Shown here piece after piece: positions 44,751 to 52,089 of a DNA stretch of 64,000 nucleotides. Under the pieces are notes generated by a model. That model was not told where the DNA came from. It made no database searches and was given only the letters and a program-made list of their open reading frames with translations. Positions within the stretch are counted from its first letter, which is position 1, and each line of letters starts with the position of its first letter. Origin of the DNA: SHZI01 sp964417725 (lineage in GTDB: Bacteria > Pseudomonadota > Gammaproteobacteria > Steroidobacterales > GCA-2729495); contig CAYQIV010000004.1 of assembly GCA_964417725.1 (NCBI GenBank), positions 73,473 through 137,472 on the forward strand, read 5' to 3'. The position numbers and the translations under genes were made by a program.

Positions 44751-45428
44751 ATGACACCCCATCCCGTGGCGGCCGCGGCCGTCTGGCTGCCGATCCTCGC
44801 CGGGACCGGGGTGACCGCCGCGTCGGTGTGGCTGGGTCTCGTCAGCGCCCATCCGGCGCCGTGGCTGCTGGCCGGCGTGGCTTTCGGCACCCTGCTGGAC
44901 TTCCTCTCCCCGGTGCTCGGCCGTCATTTTGGCGGGTCGCCACAGCTCTTCGGCTTTACCCGCCTGACCTACATCCTGCTGCCCTTCGGCATCGTCTTCA
45001 CGCCGCTGTGCGCCGCCTTCGTCATCGCCGCCGTGCGCCCGGACGGCCTCAACGCCGACATGGCGGCGTACTACCCGGTGCTGCTGGCCGGTTCGCTGCT
45101 GTTCGGCCTGTTGTTCGCCGGTGCGCGCTACCGGCGCAGCGGTGGTGGCGGGGTGACGGTCTACGTGCTCGACCGCGAGCACGCCTATACGGTGTTCATC
45201 CTGCGCGCGCGGCGCATCCTGCTGGCCCTGTCCGGGCTGATCGCGGTCGTGGTGATGGTCGAAGGCTGGGGCGGCGATTACTCGGGCTGGGCGCGCGCCT
45301 TCGGCGCGCTGTTCCTCGCCACCGTGCCGTTGCACATCCTCAGGCTGCACCTGCCCTCGAGCCTGACCGAAGCCGCCACGCTGGTGGTCCTGCTGTGGGG
45401 CTACTGGCGGGTCTTCGCCGGCGGTTGA
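44751..45428 (+). CDS. Membrane protein of unknown function
   Basis: This 225-residue protein has about six membrane helices, including LLPFGIVFTPLCAAFVIAAV, LLAGSLLFGLLFAGA and a C-terminal pair. No family is recognised. A longer frame opens at 44700; the ATG at 44751 is chosen because the extra residues (MPRRAVVYCRPFTPRNT) do not look like a membrane protein N-terminus. The stop runs 28 bases into the convergent DUF167 gene. Confidence 0.65.
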   Translation: MTPHPVAAAAVWLPILAGTGVTAASVWLGLVSAHPAPWLLAGVAFGTLLDFLSPVLGRHFGGSPQLFGFTRLTYILLPFGIVFTPLCAAFVIAAVRPDGLNADMAAYYPVLLAGSLLFGLLFAGARYRRSGGGGVTVYVLDREHAYTVFILRARRILLALSGLIAVVVMVEGWGGDYSGWARAFGALFLATVPLHILRLHLPSSLTEAATLVVLLWGYWRVFAGG

Positions 45429-45745
45429 GGCACAGTTCCGGCCGGTTCCGGCCGGTTGCCGGCGCCCAGCGCGCCGACCATGGCGGGGCTGACACCGTGA
45501 ATCGCCAGCGTCTTGTTGCGCGAGGTTGCGCCGCGCAGGATCTCGACGTCACGCTGCCGGATGCCGAGCGCGCGGGCGAGCAACGAGACCAGCGCGTCGT
45601 TGGCGGCACCGTCGGCCGGTGCGGCGCGCAGTGCCACCTTCAGCCGCCCGTCGTGCAACCCGTGGATGGCGTCCTGGCGCGCCCGCGGCGTGACGCGCAC
45701 CTCGAGGCGCACCGCCGGGTCGCACGCACCGGTTGAGCGGCTCAT
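45401..45745 (-). CDS. DUF167 (YggU) family protein
   Basis: This 114-residue protein matches DUF167: LEVRVTPRARQDAIHG, LKVALRAAPADGAANDALV, and LGIRQRDVEILRGATSRNKTL. The family is small, cytoplasmic and of unknown function. The start overlaps the dusB stop by four bases, so the two are translated from one message. Confidence 0.9.
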   Translation of the reverse strand: MSRSTGACDPAVRLEVRVTPRARQDAIHGLHDGRLKVALRAAPADGAANDALVSLLARALGIRQRDVEILRGATSRNKTLAIHGVSPAMVGALGAGNRPEPAGTVPQPPAKTRQ

Positions 45746-46737
45746 GCGCAGGCCTCGAACGGCCGGACGGCCCCGCCCAGCCAGTCGGCGGCGAGACGCC
45801 GCTGCCGTGCTGCATCCTGCGCGGCGTTGATGGTGGTGCGGAAGGCTGCCGCACCGGGCAGGCCATCGCTGTACCACGCCAGGTGCTTGCGCGCGATGCG
45901 CACGGCGCGAGCCTCGCCATAGTGGGCGTAGAGTGCGTCGAGGTGTGCGAGCACGATGTCGCGGCGCTCGATGGTCGTCGGCGGACTGTGGTGACTGCCG
46001 CTGGCGAGGTACCGGGCGATTCCGGCGAAGAGCCACGGCCGGCCGCGGGCGGCGCGGCCGATCATCAGCCCGTCGCAGCCGGTCTGTGCCAGCACCCGTT
46101 GCGCCTTTTCGGCGCTGTCGATATCGCCGTTGACGATCACCGGGATGCGCCGCTCGGCCTTGACCGCTGCGGCCGTCTCGTACTCGGCCTCGCCACCGTA
46201 GAGGTCCTCGCGGGTGCGGCCGTGGACGGTGATCGCGGCGATGCCGGCGTCTTCGGCGATGCGGGCGATCTGCCGCGCGTTGCGCGTGGCGCGCGTGTAG
46301 CCGGTGCGCATCTTGAGCGTCACCGGCACGTCGACAGCAGCGACCACGGCTTCGAGGATGCGCCCGACCCGCAGTTCGTCGCGCAACAGCGCCGAGCCGG
46401 CTGCCACCGCGCAGACCTTCCTTGCCGGACAGCCCATGTTGATGTCGATGAGCTGAGCGCCGAGGTCGGCGTGGGCGCGTGCCGCGGCGGCGAGCTGCGC
46501 CGGGTCGTGGCCGAGGAGCTGCACGGCGAGCGGCGCCGGCTCACCGTCGAAGTCGCGCCGCTCGCGCGACTTGCGCGTGGCCCACAACCGGCTGTCGGCT
46601 GTCAGCATCTCCGCCCAGGCGAGGCCCGCGCCATGGTGCCGGCAGAGCTGGCGGAAAGGCTTGTCGCTGACGCCGGCCATCGGCGCGAGGACCAGCGGCG
46701 GGTCGATGAGGTGCGGGCCGATGTGCATGGTGCCCAT
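45742..46737 (-). CDS. dusB: tRNA-dihydrouridine synthase, DusB type
   Basis: This 331-residue FMN enzyme reduces uridines in the D-loop of tRNA. Diagnostic motifs are PMAGVSDKPFR at the N-terminus, DINMGCPARKVCAVAAGSAL with the catalytic cysteine, VTLKMRTGYT, ITVHGRTREDLY and NGDI. The INMGC...AGSALL pattern points to DusB rather than DusA or DusC. It leads a two-gene unit with the DUF167 gene. No fis gene follows, unlike in enterobacteria. Confidence 0.94.
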   Translation of the reverse strand: MGTMHIGPHLIDPPLVLAPMAGVSDKPFRQLCRHHGAGLAWAEMLTADSRLWATRKSRERRDFDGEPAPLAVQLLGHDPAQLAAAARAHADLGAQLIDINMGCPARKVCAVAAGSALLRDELRVGRILEAVVAAVDVPVTLKMRTGYTRATRNARQIARIAEDAGIAAITVHGRTREDLYGGEAEYETAAAVKAERRIPVIVNGDIDSAEKAQRVLAQTGCDGLMIGRAARGRPWLFAGIARYLASGSHHSPPTTIERRDIVLAHLDALYAHYGEARAVRIARKHLAWYSDGLPGAAAFRTTINAAQDAARQRRLAADWLGGAVRPFEACA

Positions 46738-46825
46738 GGTAAGCGCAGCCGGTGGCGGCCGTAACCGTCACCTGCAGCGGAAGAGGCGGTTTGGCCGGTG
46801 CGAGGCCGCGGGTGCCCGGCCCCGG

Positions 46826-47308
46826 TTACTCGTAGAGGTAGCTCGTCCAGACGTGGAAGCCGATGAGCAGGGGCAGGGCGCTCGCCAGGGCGATGTGTCC
46901 GGTGATCCACAGCCAGCGCAGTGCCGGGGTGCGGACGCGGGCGATGCGGCTGTTGACGAAGCCGCCGGCCACCACGGCCCAGAAAGTCAGGCTGAGCGCC
47001 AGCAGATAGGCGTAACCGAGTGCCTGTGCGTGCAGCCAGAACAGCACTGGCGCGAGCACGCCGGCCCACTTGTGGTCGTCGAGGCGACGCACGGCATCAT
47101 CCATCGCGCCGCGCAGGCGCAGCAGCGGCAGGCGCCACTGGTGGATGACGAAAGCCACCAGCGCGGCGCCGGAGAGCTGCTTGTAGCCGTCGTCGGCCTG
47201 CAGGGCGTCGAGCCACGGCCAGCGCCAGCCGGAGAGCTGTGCCACGAGCCACAGCGCCAGCAGCAGCAGGCCGGGTGCCAGCGCCCGGTTACCGTCCGGC
47301 ATCGGCAT
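46826..47308 (-). CDS. Membrane cytochrome b (b561-like)
   Basis: This 160-residue protein has four membrane helices and histidines placed to bind heme b: VIHQWRLPLL, DDHKWAGVL, FWLHAQALG, and the pair ITGHIALASALPLLIGFHVW. It resembles b561/ferric-reductase-like cytochromes that oxidise quinol or pass electrons across the membrane. The start at 47308 is inside the DUF3365 gene (20-base overlap). It is the last gene of the ten-gene Mrp-cytochrome operon. Confidence 0.78.
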   Translation of the reverse strand: MPMPDGNRALAPGLLLLALWLVAQLSGWRWPWLDALQADDGYKQLSGAALVAFVIHQWRLPLLRLRGAMDDAVRRLDDHKWAGVLAPVLFWLHAQALGYAYLLALSLTFWAVVAGGFVNSRIARVRTPALRWLWITGHIALASALPLLIGFHVWTSYLYE

Positions 47309-48242
47309 CGCGTGGCTCCGGGCCGGCGGTGGCATCCCGGGCGGCGGGTAGCGGGCGGGGGCCGGCAGCGGGGGCCCCGGCGGTCGGGCTGCCGTCCGGC
47401 ACGCCGCCGGCGCGACGGGCGCCATCGGCCGGCCCGGTCAGCGCGGTGATTGCGGCGAGCGTCGCCGGTGCGGTGCGCCGGTAGGCCTCGGCCATGAACG
47501 TCGCGCGGTCGGGCAGGAAGTAGCCGTCGCGCGGCCAGCGCGTGCCCAGGGGTGGTGGATCGGCGAAGGTGGCGACCTTGCCGAGGTAGGCATCGTAGGC
47601 GTCGGCAAAGGCCTGGTGTAGCGCCGTGACCACGGCGATGAACTCGCCGGGCGTCAGCTTCGCGTCGGGATAGGTCCATGTGCTGGCACCCATCACGTCG
47701 CCGAGCTGCCAGTCGGTCTTGGGCGACTGCGCGTGGTCGTTGTGGCAGTCGACACAGGCCTGTGTGGTGGCGATGTCGCTGAACATGCCGGTGTGCAGGC
47801 CGACGTCGGCAACGAAGAAGAACTGCGCCTCGTCGTTCTCGCGCAGGGCGCGGAAGCGCTCCAGCGACAGGCCCTCGAAGGCGTTCGACCGGCTGATCGG
47901 GTAGTCCGAGCCGAGGTAGAGGCCGAGGCGTACCGGGTGGCGTTCGAGGCTGGCGGCGATCTCGCGGAAGAACAGCGCCGGCAGCGGGCCGGCATCGAGC
48001 CCTTCGTCGCGCCAGTATTCGTCGAAGGCCAGCCCGGCCCGGCTGCCGGCCTCGACGATGTCCTCGGTCCACAGCGTGCGCACGCCATCGTTGGCCGTCT
48101 CGAGAACGGTGAAGAGTTCCGCCACCGGCAGCGTTGCCTGGCGCGGCGCCGCCTCGGGCAGCGGCGGCGGTGCGCTGACAAAGAGGTAGATCGCGAGACA
48201 GGCGAGTGCCAGGACTGCGAGCAGAAACCGTCGCTCAGTCAT
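47289..48242 (-). CDS. DUF3365 (Tll0287-like) heme protein
   Basis: This 317-residue protein has an N-terminal membrane anchor (LLAVLALACLAIYLFVS) and a periplasmic DUF3365 domain with one heme c motif, CVDCHNDHAQSPKTDWQLGD. The NDHAQSPKTDWQLGDVMG segment is typical of the family. A low-complexity Pro/Ala-rich tail follows. Tll0287-type proteins bind heme c and are thought to sense redox state. The start at 48242 overlaps the pentaheme gene by eight bases. Confidence 0.82.
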   Translation of the reverse strand: MTERRFLLAVLALACLAIYLFVSAPPPLPEAAPRQATLPVAELFTVLETANDGVRTLWTEDIVEAGSRAGLAFDEYWRDEGLDAGPLPALFFREIAASLERHPVRLGLYLGSDYPISRSNAFEGLSLERFRALRENDEAQFFFVADVGLHTGMFSDIATTQACVDCHNDHAQSPKTDWQLGDVMGASTWTYPDAKLTPGEFIAVVTALHQAFADAYDAYLGKVATFADPPPLGTRWPRDGYFLPDRATFMAEAYRRTAPATLAAITALTGPADGARRAGGVPDGSPTAGAPAAGPRPLPAARDATAGPEPRDADAGR

Positions 48243-48906
48243 GCCGCGGTGCCTTGCGGGCAGCGTGGCGGCGCTCGCCATACGGGGAGGGGGCTTCATC
48301 GAAATACGCCTCCAGCAAAGCCGGCGCGTGGGCCTCGTCGACGCGCCGGGCGGTTTTCATCAGGTGGTTGCCGTGGAAGTCGTGGCAGCCGAGACAGGTC
48401 TCCCAACGCTCGGCGTCGATGAGCGTGGCGTGCGGGATGTCGATCGGGTCGCGGCGCAACGCGGTGTCCTCGTGGCAGGTGCGGCAGAAGCCGGGATCGC
48501 GCTGCGTGACGCGGCGGCCCTGGTGCTCCAGATGGCACGACAGGCACTGCTCGGGGGCCAGTTCGCGGCGTGCGCGGGCGAAACGCGGCTCGAGGAAGCG
48601 GAACACCGGGTGTCGGTCGTCGGGCCGTTCGTGGCAGGCGAGGCAGGCGGCGTTGCCGACATCCATGCGGCCGAAATCACCGGGCGTCGCCCGGTGCCCG
48701 AACGCGTGGCGGACTTGCGCCTGCAACTGCTGGCGTATGGTGCCCGGGGCCGGCACGTGGCAGTGCGCGCAGTCGATACCGGTGTGGCCCGGGGTCATCG
48801 CGCCGCGCGCGTGCAGCGCGGCGTTGCCGGGCAGCCACAGCACGCCGAGGGCGCACAGGCCGGTGATCAGCCCCGCCGTGTAGGCGATTTGTCTCCGTCT
48901 CCACAT
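48235..48906 (-). CDS. Pentaheme cytochrome c
   Basis: This 223-residue periplasmic protein has an N-terminal anchor helix and five CxxCH heme motifs in order: CAHCH, CLACH, CLSCH, CRTCH and CLGCH, the last in CLGCHDFHGNH. Other histidines (HIP-type positions such as GHRAT, RHPVF, DIPHATL) can serve as distal ligands. It resembles NrfH/NapC-class or ECT multiheme electron carriers but matches no named family. The start overlaps the end of mnhG by 40 bases, so it belongs to the Mrp operon. Confidence 0.9.
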   Translation of the reverse strand: MWRRRQIAYTAGLITGLCALGVLWLPGNAALHARGAMTPGHTGIDCAHCHVPAPGTIRQQLQAQVRHAFGHRATPGDFGRMDVGNAACLACHERPDDRHPVFRFLEPRFARARRELAPEQCLSCHLEHQGRRVTQRDPGFCRTCHEDTALRRDPIDIPHATLIDAERWETCLGCHDFHGNHLMKTARRVDEAHAPALLEAYFDEAPSPYGERRHAARKAPRHD

Positions 48907-49241
48907 GGTTCCGTTGCCGTGGTTCGGGGGCCAGGTGTCCGTTGCGGCGCGCCTGTCCTGCGGTGGCCTGCCGCGCGCGCCGCGGCGCGCGCCAGGACGT
49001 GGGAGGCCACCGGCTGGGTGGCCCACACCACGAGCACGATCAGCAGCGCGCGCAGCCATCCGCCCAAGGTGCTGCCGGCGAGCGCTGCGCCGAGGGTCAC
49101 CGCGGCGATGCCCAGTGACCCGGCCTTGGTTGCGGCGTGCTGGCGCGACAGCGCATCGCGGAACACGAACAGGCCGGCAGCGGCGAGCACCAGTATGGCG
49201 GCGCCGGTGAGCAGCAGGGCGAGGCCTGCAGCGGCCGTCAC
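48867..49241 (-). CDS. mnhG: Mrp cation/proton antiporter subunit G
   Basis: This 124-residue protein has three membrane helices and the MnhG motif FRDALSRQHAATKAGSLG. A hydrophilic tail of about 30 residues is longer than usual because the gene runs into the start of the pentaheme cytochrome c gene. The GTG start overlaps the mnhF stop. It is a required small subunit of the Mrp complex. Confidence 0.9.
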   Translation of the reverse strand: MTAAAGLALLLTGAAILVLAAAGLFVFRDALSRQHAATKAGSLGIAAVTLGAALAGSTLGGWLRALLIVLVVWATQPVASHVLARAAARAAGHRRTGAPQRTPGPRTTATEPCGDGDKSPTRRG

Positions 49242-49507
49242 TGCCGGTCCTCCCCGTCGTCGAGGCGTTCGGCGAGCCGCGCCCAGGCCAGCGTGGCGAT
49301 GAAGCCCGTCAGGGCGATGCCGAGGGCGACATCGAAATACAGCACCCGGCCGGTGTCGAGTGCCACCAGCGCGCCCCAGGCGACTGCGGCGGCGTAGAGG
49401 ATGTCGAGGGCGATGATGCGGTCGGCGAGCGTGGGCCCGCGCAGCAGGCGCACCACGCCGAGCAGCAGCGCCACCATCAGCAGCGTGTGGGCGACGAGCA
49501 CCATCAT
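49238..49507 (-). CDS. mnhF: Mrp cation/proton antiporter subunit F
   Basis: This 89-residue protein has three helices and the MnhF pattern RLLRGPTLADRIIALDIL. Two adjacent ATG codons open the gene; the first overlaps the mnhE stop. It is part of the membrane arm of the Mrp Na+/H+ antiporter. Confidence 0.92.
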   Translation of the reverse strand: MMVLVAHTLLMVALLLGVVRLLRGPTLADRIIALDILYAAAVAWGALVALDTGRVLYFDVALGIALTGFIATLAWARLAERLDDGEDRQ

Positions 49508-49845
49508 GGGCGCGTCCGCGGCGGGAACAGCCGGGCCAGCGGGGCCTCGAATTCTTGACGCATCAGTGCGATCTCGTGTTCGGCCTGCGTGGTGTCGAGC
49601 ACATGCAGGGTCATCTCGCCCCGCGCCACGTCGATGTCGATGACGGTGCTGCCGGGTGTGAGCGTGACCAGTGCACCATAGAGCGCCAGGCCGGTTTCGC
49701 TCATCGGCACGATGGCCGTGCGCACCAGCCCGGGGTGGCCCGGGCGGCCGGCGAGGATCAGCCGTGCGGTGCCGGCCCCGGCCAGCACGCTGCGCAAGAC
49801 AAAGCGCAGCGCCAGCGTGATCGCCACTGCGGCCCGGCCGTTCAC
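49504..49845 (-). CDS. mnhE: Mrp cation/proton antiporter subunit E
   Basis: This 113-residue protein has the MnhE core: a helix, then LVTLTPGSTVIDIDVARGEMTLHVLD with the TPGT-like motif. It is shorter than common MnhE (about 160) and lacks most of the N-terminal helices, unlike the second MnhE at 62171. The GTG start at 49845 overlaps the mnhD stop. Whether it is a natural short form or has lost its N-terminus cannot be told here. Confidence 0.88.
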   Translation of the reverse strand: MNGRAAVAITLALRFVLRSVLAGAGTARLILAGRPGHPGLVRTAIVPMSETGLALYGALVTLTPGSTVIDIDVARGEMTLHVLDTTQAEHEIALMRQEFEAPLARLFPPRTRP

Positions 49846-51299
49846 CGCCCCGCTCCGATCAGGGTGACCGCCGCCGCCCCGGCCTGGCGCAGCGGTACTT
49901 CGGGCAGCAGGCTCACGCCGAGCACCAGCAGCATGACCAGGGCGAGGCCGGCGTGTGCCGGCCAGCGCGGGGCGCGCGTTGCCGGCGGCGGGATCTCGTC
50001 GGGGTGCGGCTTCCAGAAGGCCTCGAGCCAGATCTTGCTCATCGAGTAGAGCGTCAGTGCACTGACCAGCAGCGCCACCGCCGCCCATGCGTACCGACCG
50101 GCGGCCAGTGCTTCGGCGACGATCAGGTACTTGCCCCAGAAGCCGCTCAGCGGCGGGATGCCGACCAGTGCGCAGGCCATGAAGAGGAAGGCGCCGCCGA
50201 GCGCGGGGCGGCGCAGCCACAGCCCGCCGATGCGCCGCAGGTCGTGGTGGCCGGCATGGCGCATGATCATCGCCGCGATGAGGAACAGCCCCGACTTGAC
50301 CAGGCTGTGGTGGACGATGAACCAGATCGCGGCGCGGTATCCCGCCGGCGACGCCAGGGCGATGGCCAGCAGGATGTAGCCGACCTGGCTGACACTGTGA
50401 AAGGCGAGGATGCGGCGCATGTCCCAGTGCCATGCCGCCCCGAGCACGCCGCAGACCATCGACAGCATGGCCAGGGTGCCGAGGAGTTCGTCGAGCACCG
50501 CCGGTGCCGGCGCCGCCACCCCGCCGAACACGCGCAGTATGGCGCACAGCCCGACCTTGGTCGCCAGCGCGGCGAACAGCGCCAGCACCGGTGCCGGCAA
50601 CGCCGGATAGCTGGCCGGCAGCCATGCCGAGAACGGAAAAGCGGCCGCCTTGATGAGCAGCGCGACCAGCAGCAGGCCGAGCAGCGGTGCGCGCGTGCCG
50701 TCGGCCAGGCCCTCAAGGGCTGTGCTGAGCGCGGCGAACTGCAGGTGGCCGGTGGCGGCGTAGATGAGGCCGATGGCGACGAGCAGCAGGAGTGTCCCGA
50801 AGACGTTCAGCACGTAGTAGCGCAGCGTCGCGTCGAGCGCGCGGCGCGTGCCGCCCATCGCCAGCAGGCCGAGTGCGCAGATCAGCGCCAGCTCGAACCA
50901 CACGTAGAGGTTGAAGAGGTCGGCTGTCGAGAAGGCCCCGACGCAGCCGGCGACGAAGCCGTGCAACAGCGGGTGCAGGCCGGGGCCGGCCGGTGCGGCC
51001 TCGTAGTCGCTGGCCTGCCAGGCGATGGCGGCGACGAGCATCACCGCCGCGACGAGGATCAGTGCCGCACCGAGCCGGTCGACGACAAAGGCGATGGCGA
51101 AGGGCGGCGGCCAGTTGCCGGCCTGCGCCGTCAGCGCATCGACGCTGGCCAGCGCCGGCACCAGCAGCGCTGCCGTGGCCAGCAAGGCCAGCGCGCCAAG
51201 CAGGCTCAGCGCGTACTGCAGCCGGGGGGTGCGCCCGGCCAACGCACAGGCGCAAGCGGTGGCCAGCGACACCAGCAACGGTGCGTGGGCGCTGATCAT
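49842..51299 (-). CDS. mnhD: Mrp cation/proton antiporter subunit D
   Basis: This 485-residue protein has about fourteen helices and is homologous to the NuoM/NuoN proton pumps. The key charged residues lie in LYVWFELALICALGLLAMGG and VALLIKAAAFPFSAWLPASYP (the conserved membrane lysine), and LAFHSVSQVGYILLAI. It forms one of the two ion channels of the Mrp complex with MnhA. Overlaps with mnhC and mnhE. Confidence 0.95.
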   Translation of the reverse strand: MISAHAPLLVSLATACACALAGRTPRLQYALSLLGALALLATAALLVPALASVDALTAQAGNWPPPFAIAFVVDRLGAALILVAAVMLVAAIAWQASDYEAAPAGPGLHPLLHGFVAGCVGAFSTADLFNLYVWFELALICALGLLAMGGTRRALDATLRYYVLNVFGTLLLLVAIGLIYAATGHLQFAALSTALEGLADGTRAPLLGLLLVALLIKAAAFPFSAWLPASYPALPAPVLALFAALATKVGLCAILRVFGGVAAPAPAVLDELLGTLAMLSMVCGVLGAAWHWDMRRILAFHSVSQVGYILLAIALASPAGYRAAIWFIVHHSLVKSGLFLIAAMIMRHAGHHDLRRIGGLWLRRPALGGAFLFMACALVGIPPLSGFWGKYLIVAEALAAGRYAWAAVALLVSALTLYSMSKIWLEAFWKPHPDEIPPPATRAPRWPAHAGLALVMLLVLGVSLLPEVPLRQAGAAAVTLIGAGR

Positions 51300-51682
51300 G
51301 GCCCGTCATCCACGGCCGGCTTGCCGTCCGTGCCGGCGGCCGGTTCGACGGCATCGAGGCGCGACATGTCGCTGCTGCCGGTGTCCTCGACGAGGCGTGC
51401 CGCCAGGGCCAGGCCGAAACACAGCAGGGCGAAGCCGATGACGATCGCCGTCAGCACCAGGGCCTGGGTCAGCGGGTTGGCCGCCTCGACGAGCTGCGTC
51501 TGGCCCGCGGCGATGATCGCCGGGACGTTCGCCCCTGGGCGGCCGGCGACATGGACCAGCAGATTGGCGCCGCTGCCGATCACCGACAGGCCGATCAGAC
51601 AGCGCAGGATGTCGCTCGACAGCGCCAGCCATGCGCCGGCAGCCAGCACCAGGCCGACGCCGATGGCGAGCAGCAGCATCAT
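51296..51682 (-). CDS. mnhC: Mrp cation/proton antiporter subunit C
   Basis: This 128-residue protein has three helices and the NuoK-like pattern LIGLSVIGSGANLLVHVAG and NPLTQALVLTAIVIGFALL. The C-terminus extends about 20 hydrophilic residues beyond the usual end. The start overlaps the mnhB stop by four bases and the stop overlaps mnhD. Confidence 0.93.
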   Translation of the reverse strand: MMLLLAIGVGLVLAAGAWLALSSDILRCLIGLSVIGSGANLLVHVAGRPGANVPAIIAAGQTQLVEAANPLTQALVLTAIVIGFALLCFGLALAARLVEDTGSSDMSRLDAVEPAAGTDGKPAVDDGP

Positions 51683-52089
51683 GGAGCGGGCCCCGTGTCG
51701 AGCAGCGCCAGGCCATAGCCGCCGAGGGCGCCCCACACGCACAGGTAGACGCCGACGTCGAACACCAGCACCGTCGAGGGCAGAAGGCCGGGCAGGTCCA
51801 TGTGGGTGAGGAAAGGCAGCCCGGCATAAAGCGCGGGGAGGCCCGCGGCCAGCGCCATCAACACCCCGGTCATGGCCAGGCGCACCGGGTCGAGCGGCAT
51901 CAGCCGCCGGGCGTGTGCGTTGTCGAAGGTCAGCGCCAGGGCAGCCGTGGCCGCCGCGGCGATCACGCCGGCGATGAAGCCGCCGCCCGGTGCATCGTGG
52001 CCGCGCACCAGCACCGCCCACGATGCGACGAGCAGCAGCGGGTAGAGGCCGCGCATCAGCACCCGCACCAGCACGGACTGTGGCGTCAC
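51679..52089 (-). CDS. mnhB: Mrp cation/proton antiporter subunit B
   Basis: This 136-residue protein has four helices with the MnhB motif HDAPGGGFIAGVIAAAATA and the later LPSTVLVFDVGVYLCVWG. The GTG start overlaps the mnhA stop. In Mrp, MnhB packs against the long MnhA C-terminus. Confidence 0.93.
   Translation of the reverse strand: MTPQSVLVRVLMRGLYPLLLVASWAVLVRGHDAPGGGFIAGVIAAAATAALALTFDNAHARRLMPLDPVRLAMTGVLMALAAGLPALYAGLPFLTHMDLPGLLPSTVLVFDVGVYLCVWGALGGYGLALLDTGPAP

Noticed and set aside
42840..45350. An 836-codon minus-strand frame across aceK
   Set aside because: It is antisense to aceK and the following membrane protein and has no domain signals.
49953..51809. A 618-codon plus-strand frame opposite mnhD and mnhC
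   Set aside because: Its sequence is dominated by Gln, Arg and Asp runs, typical for the reverse of hydrophobic membrane genes.
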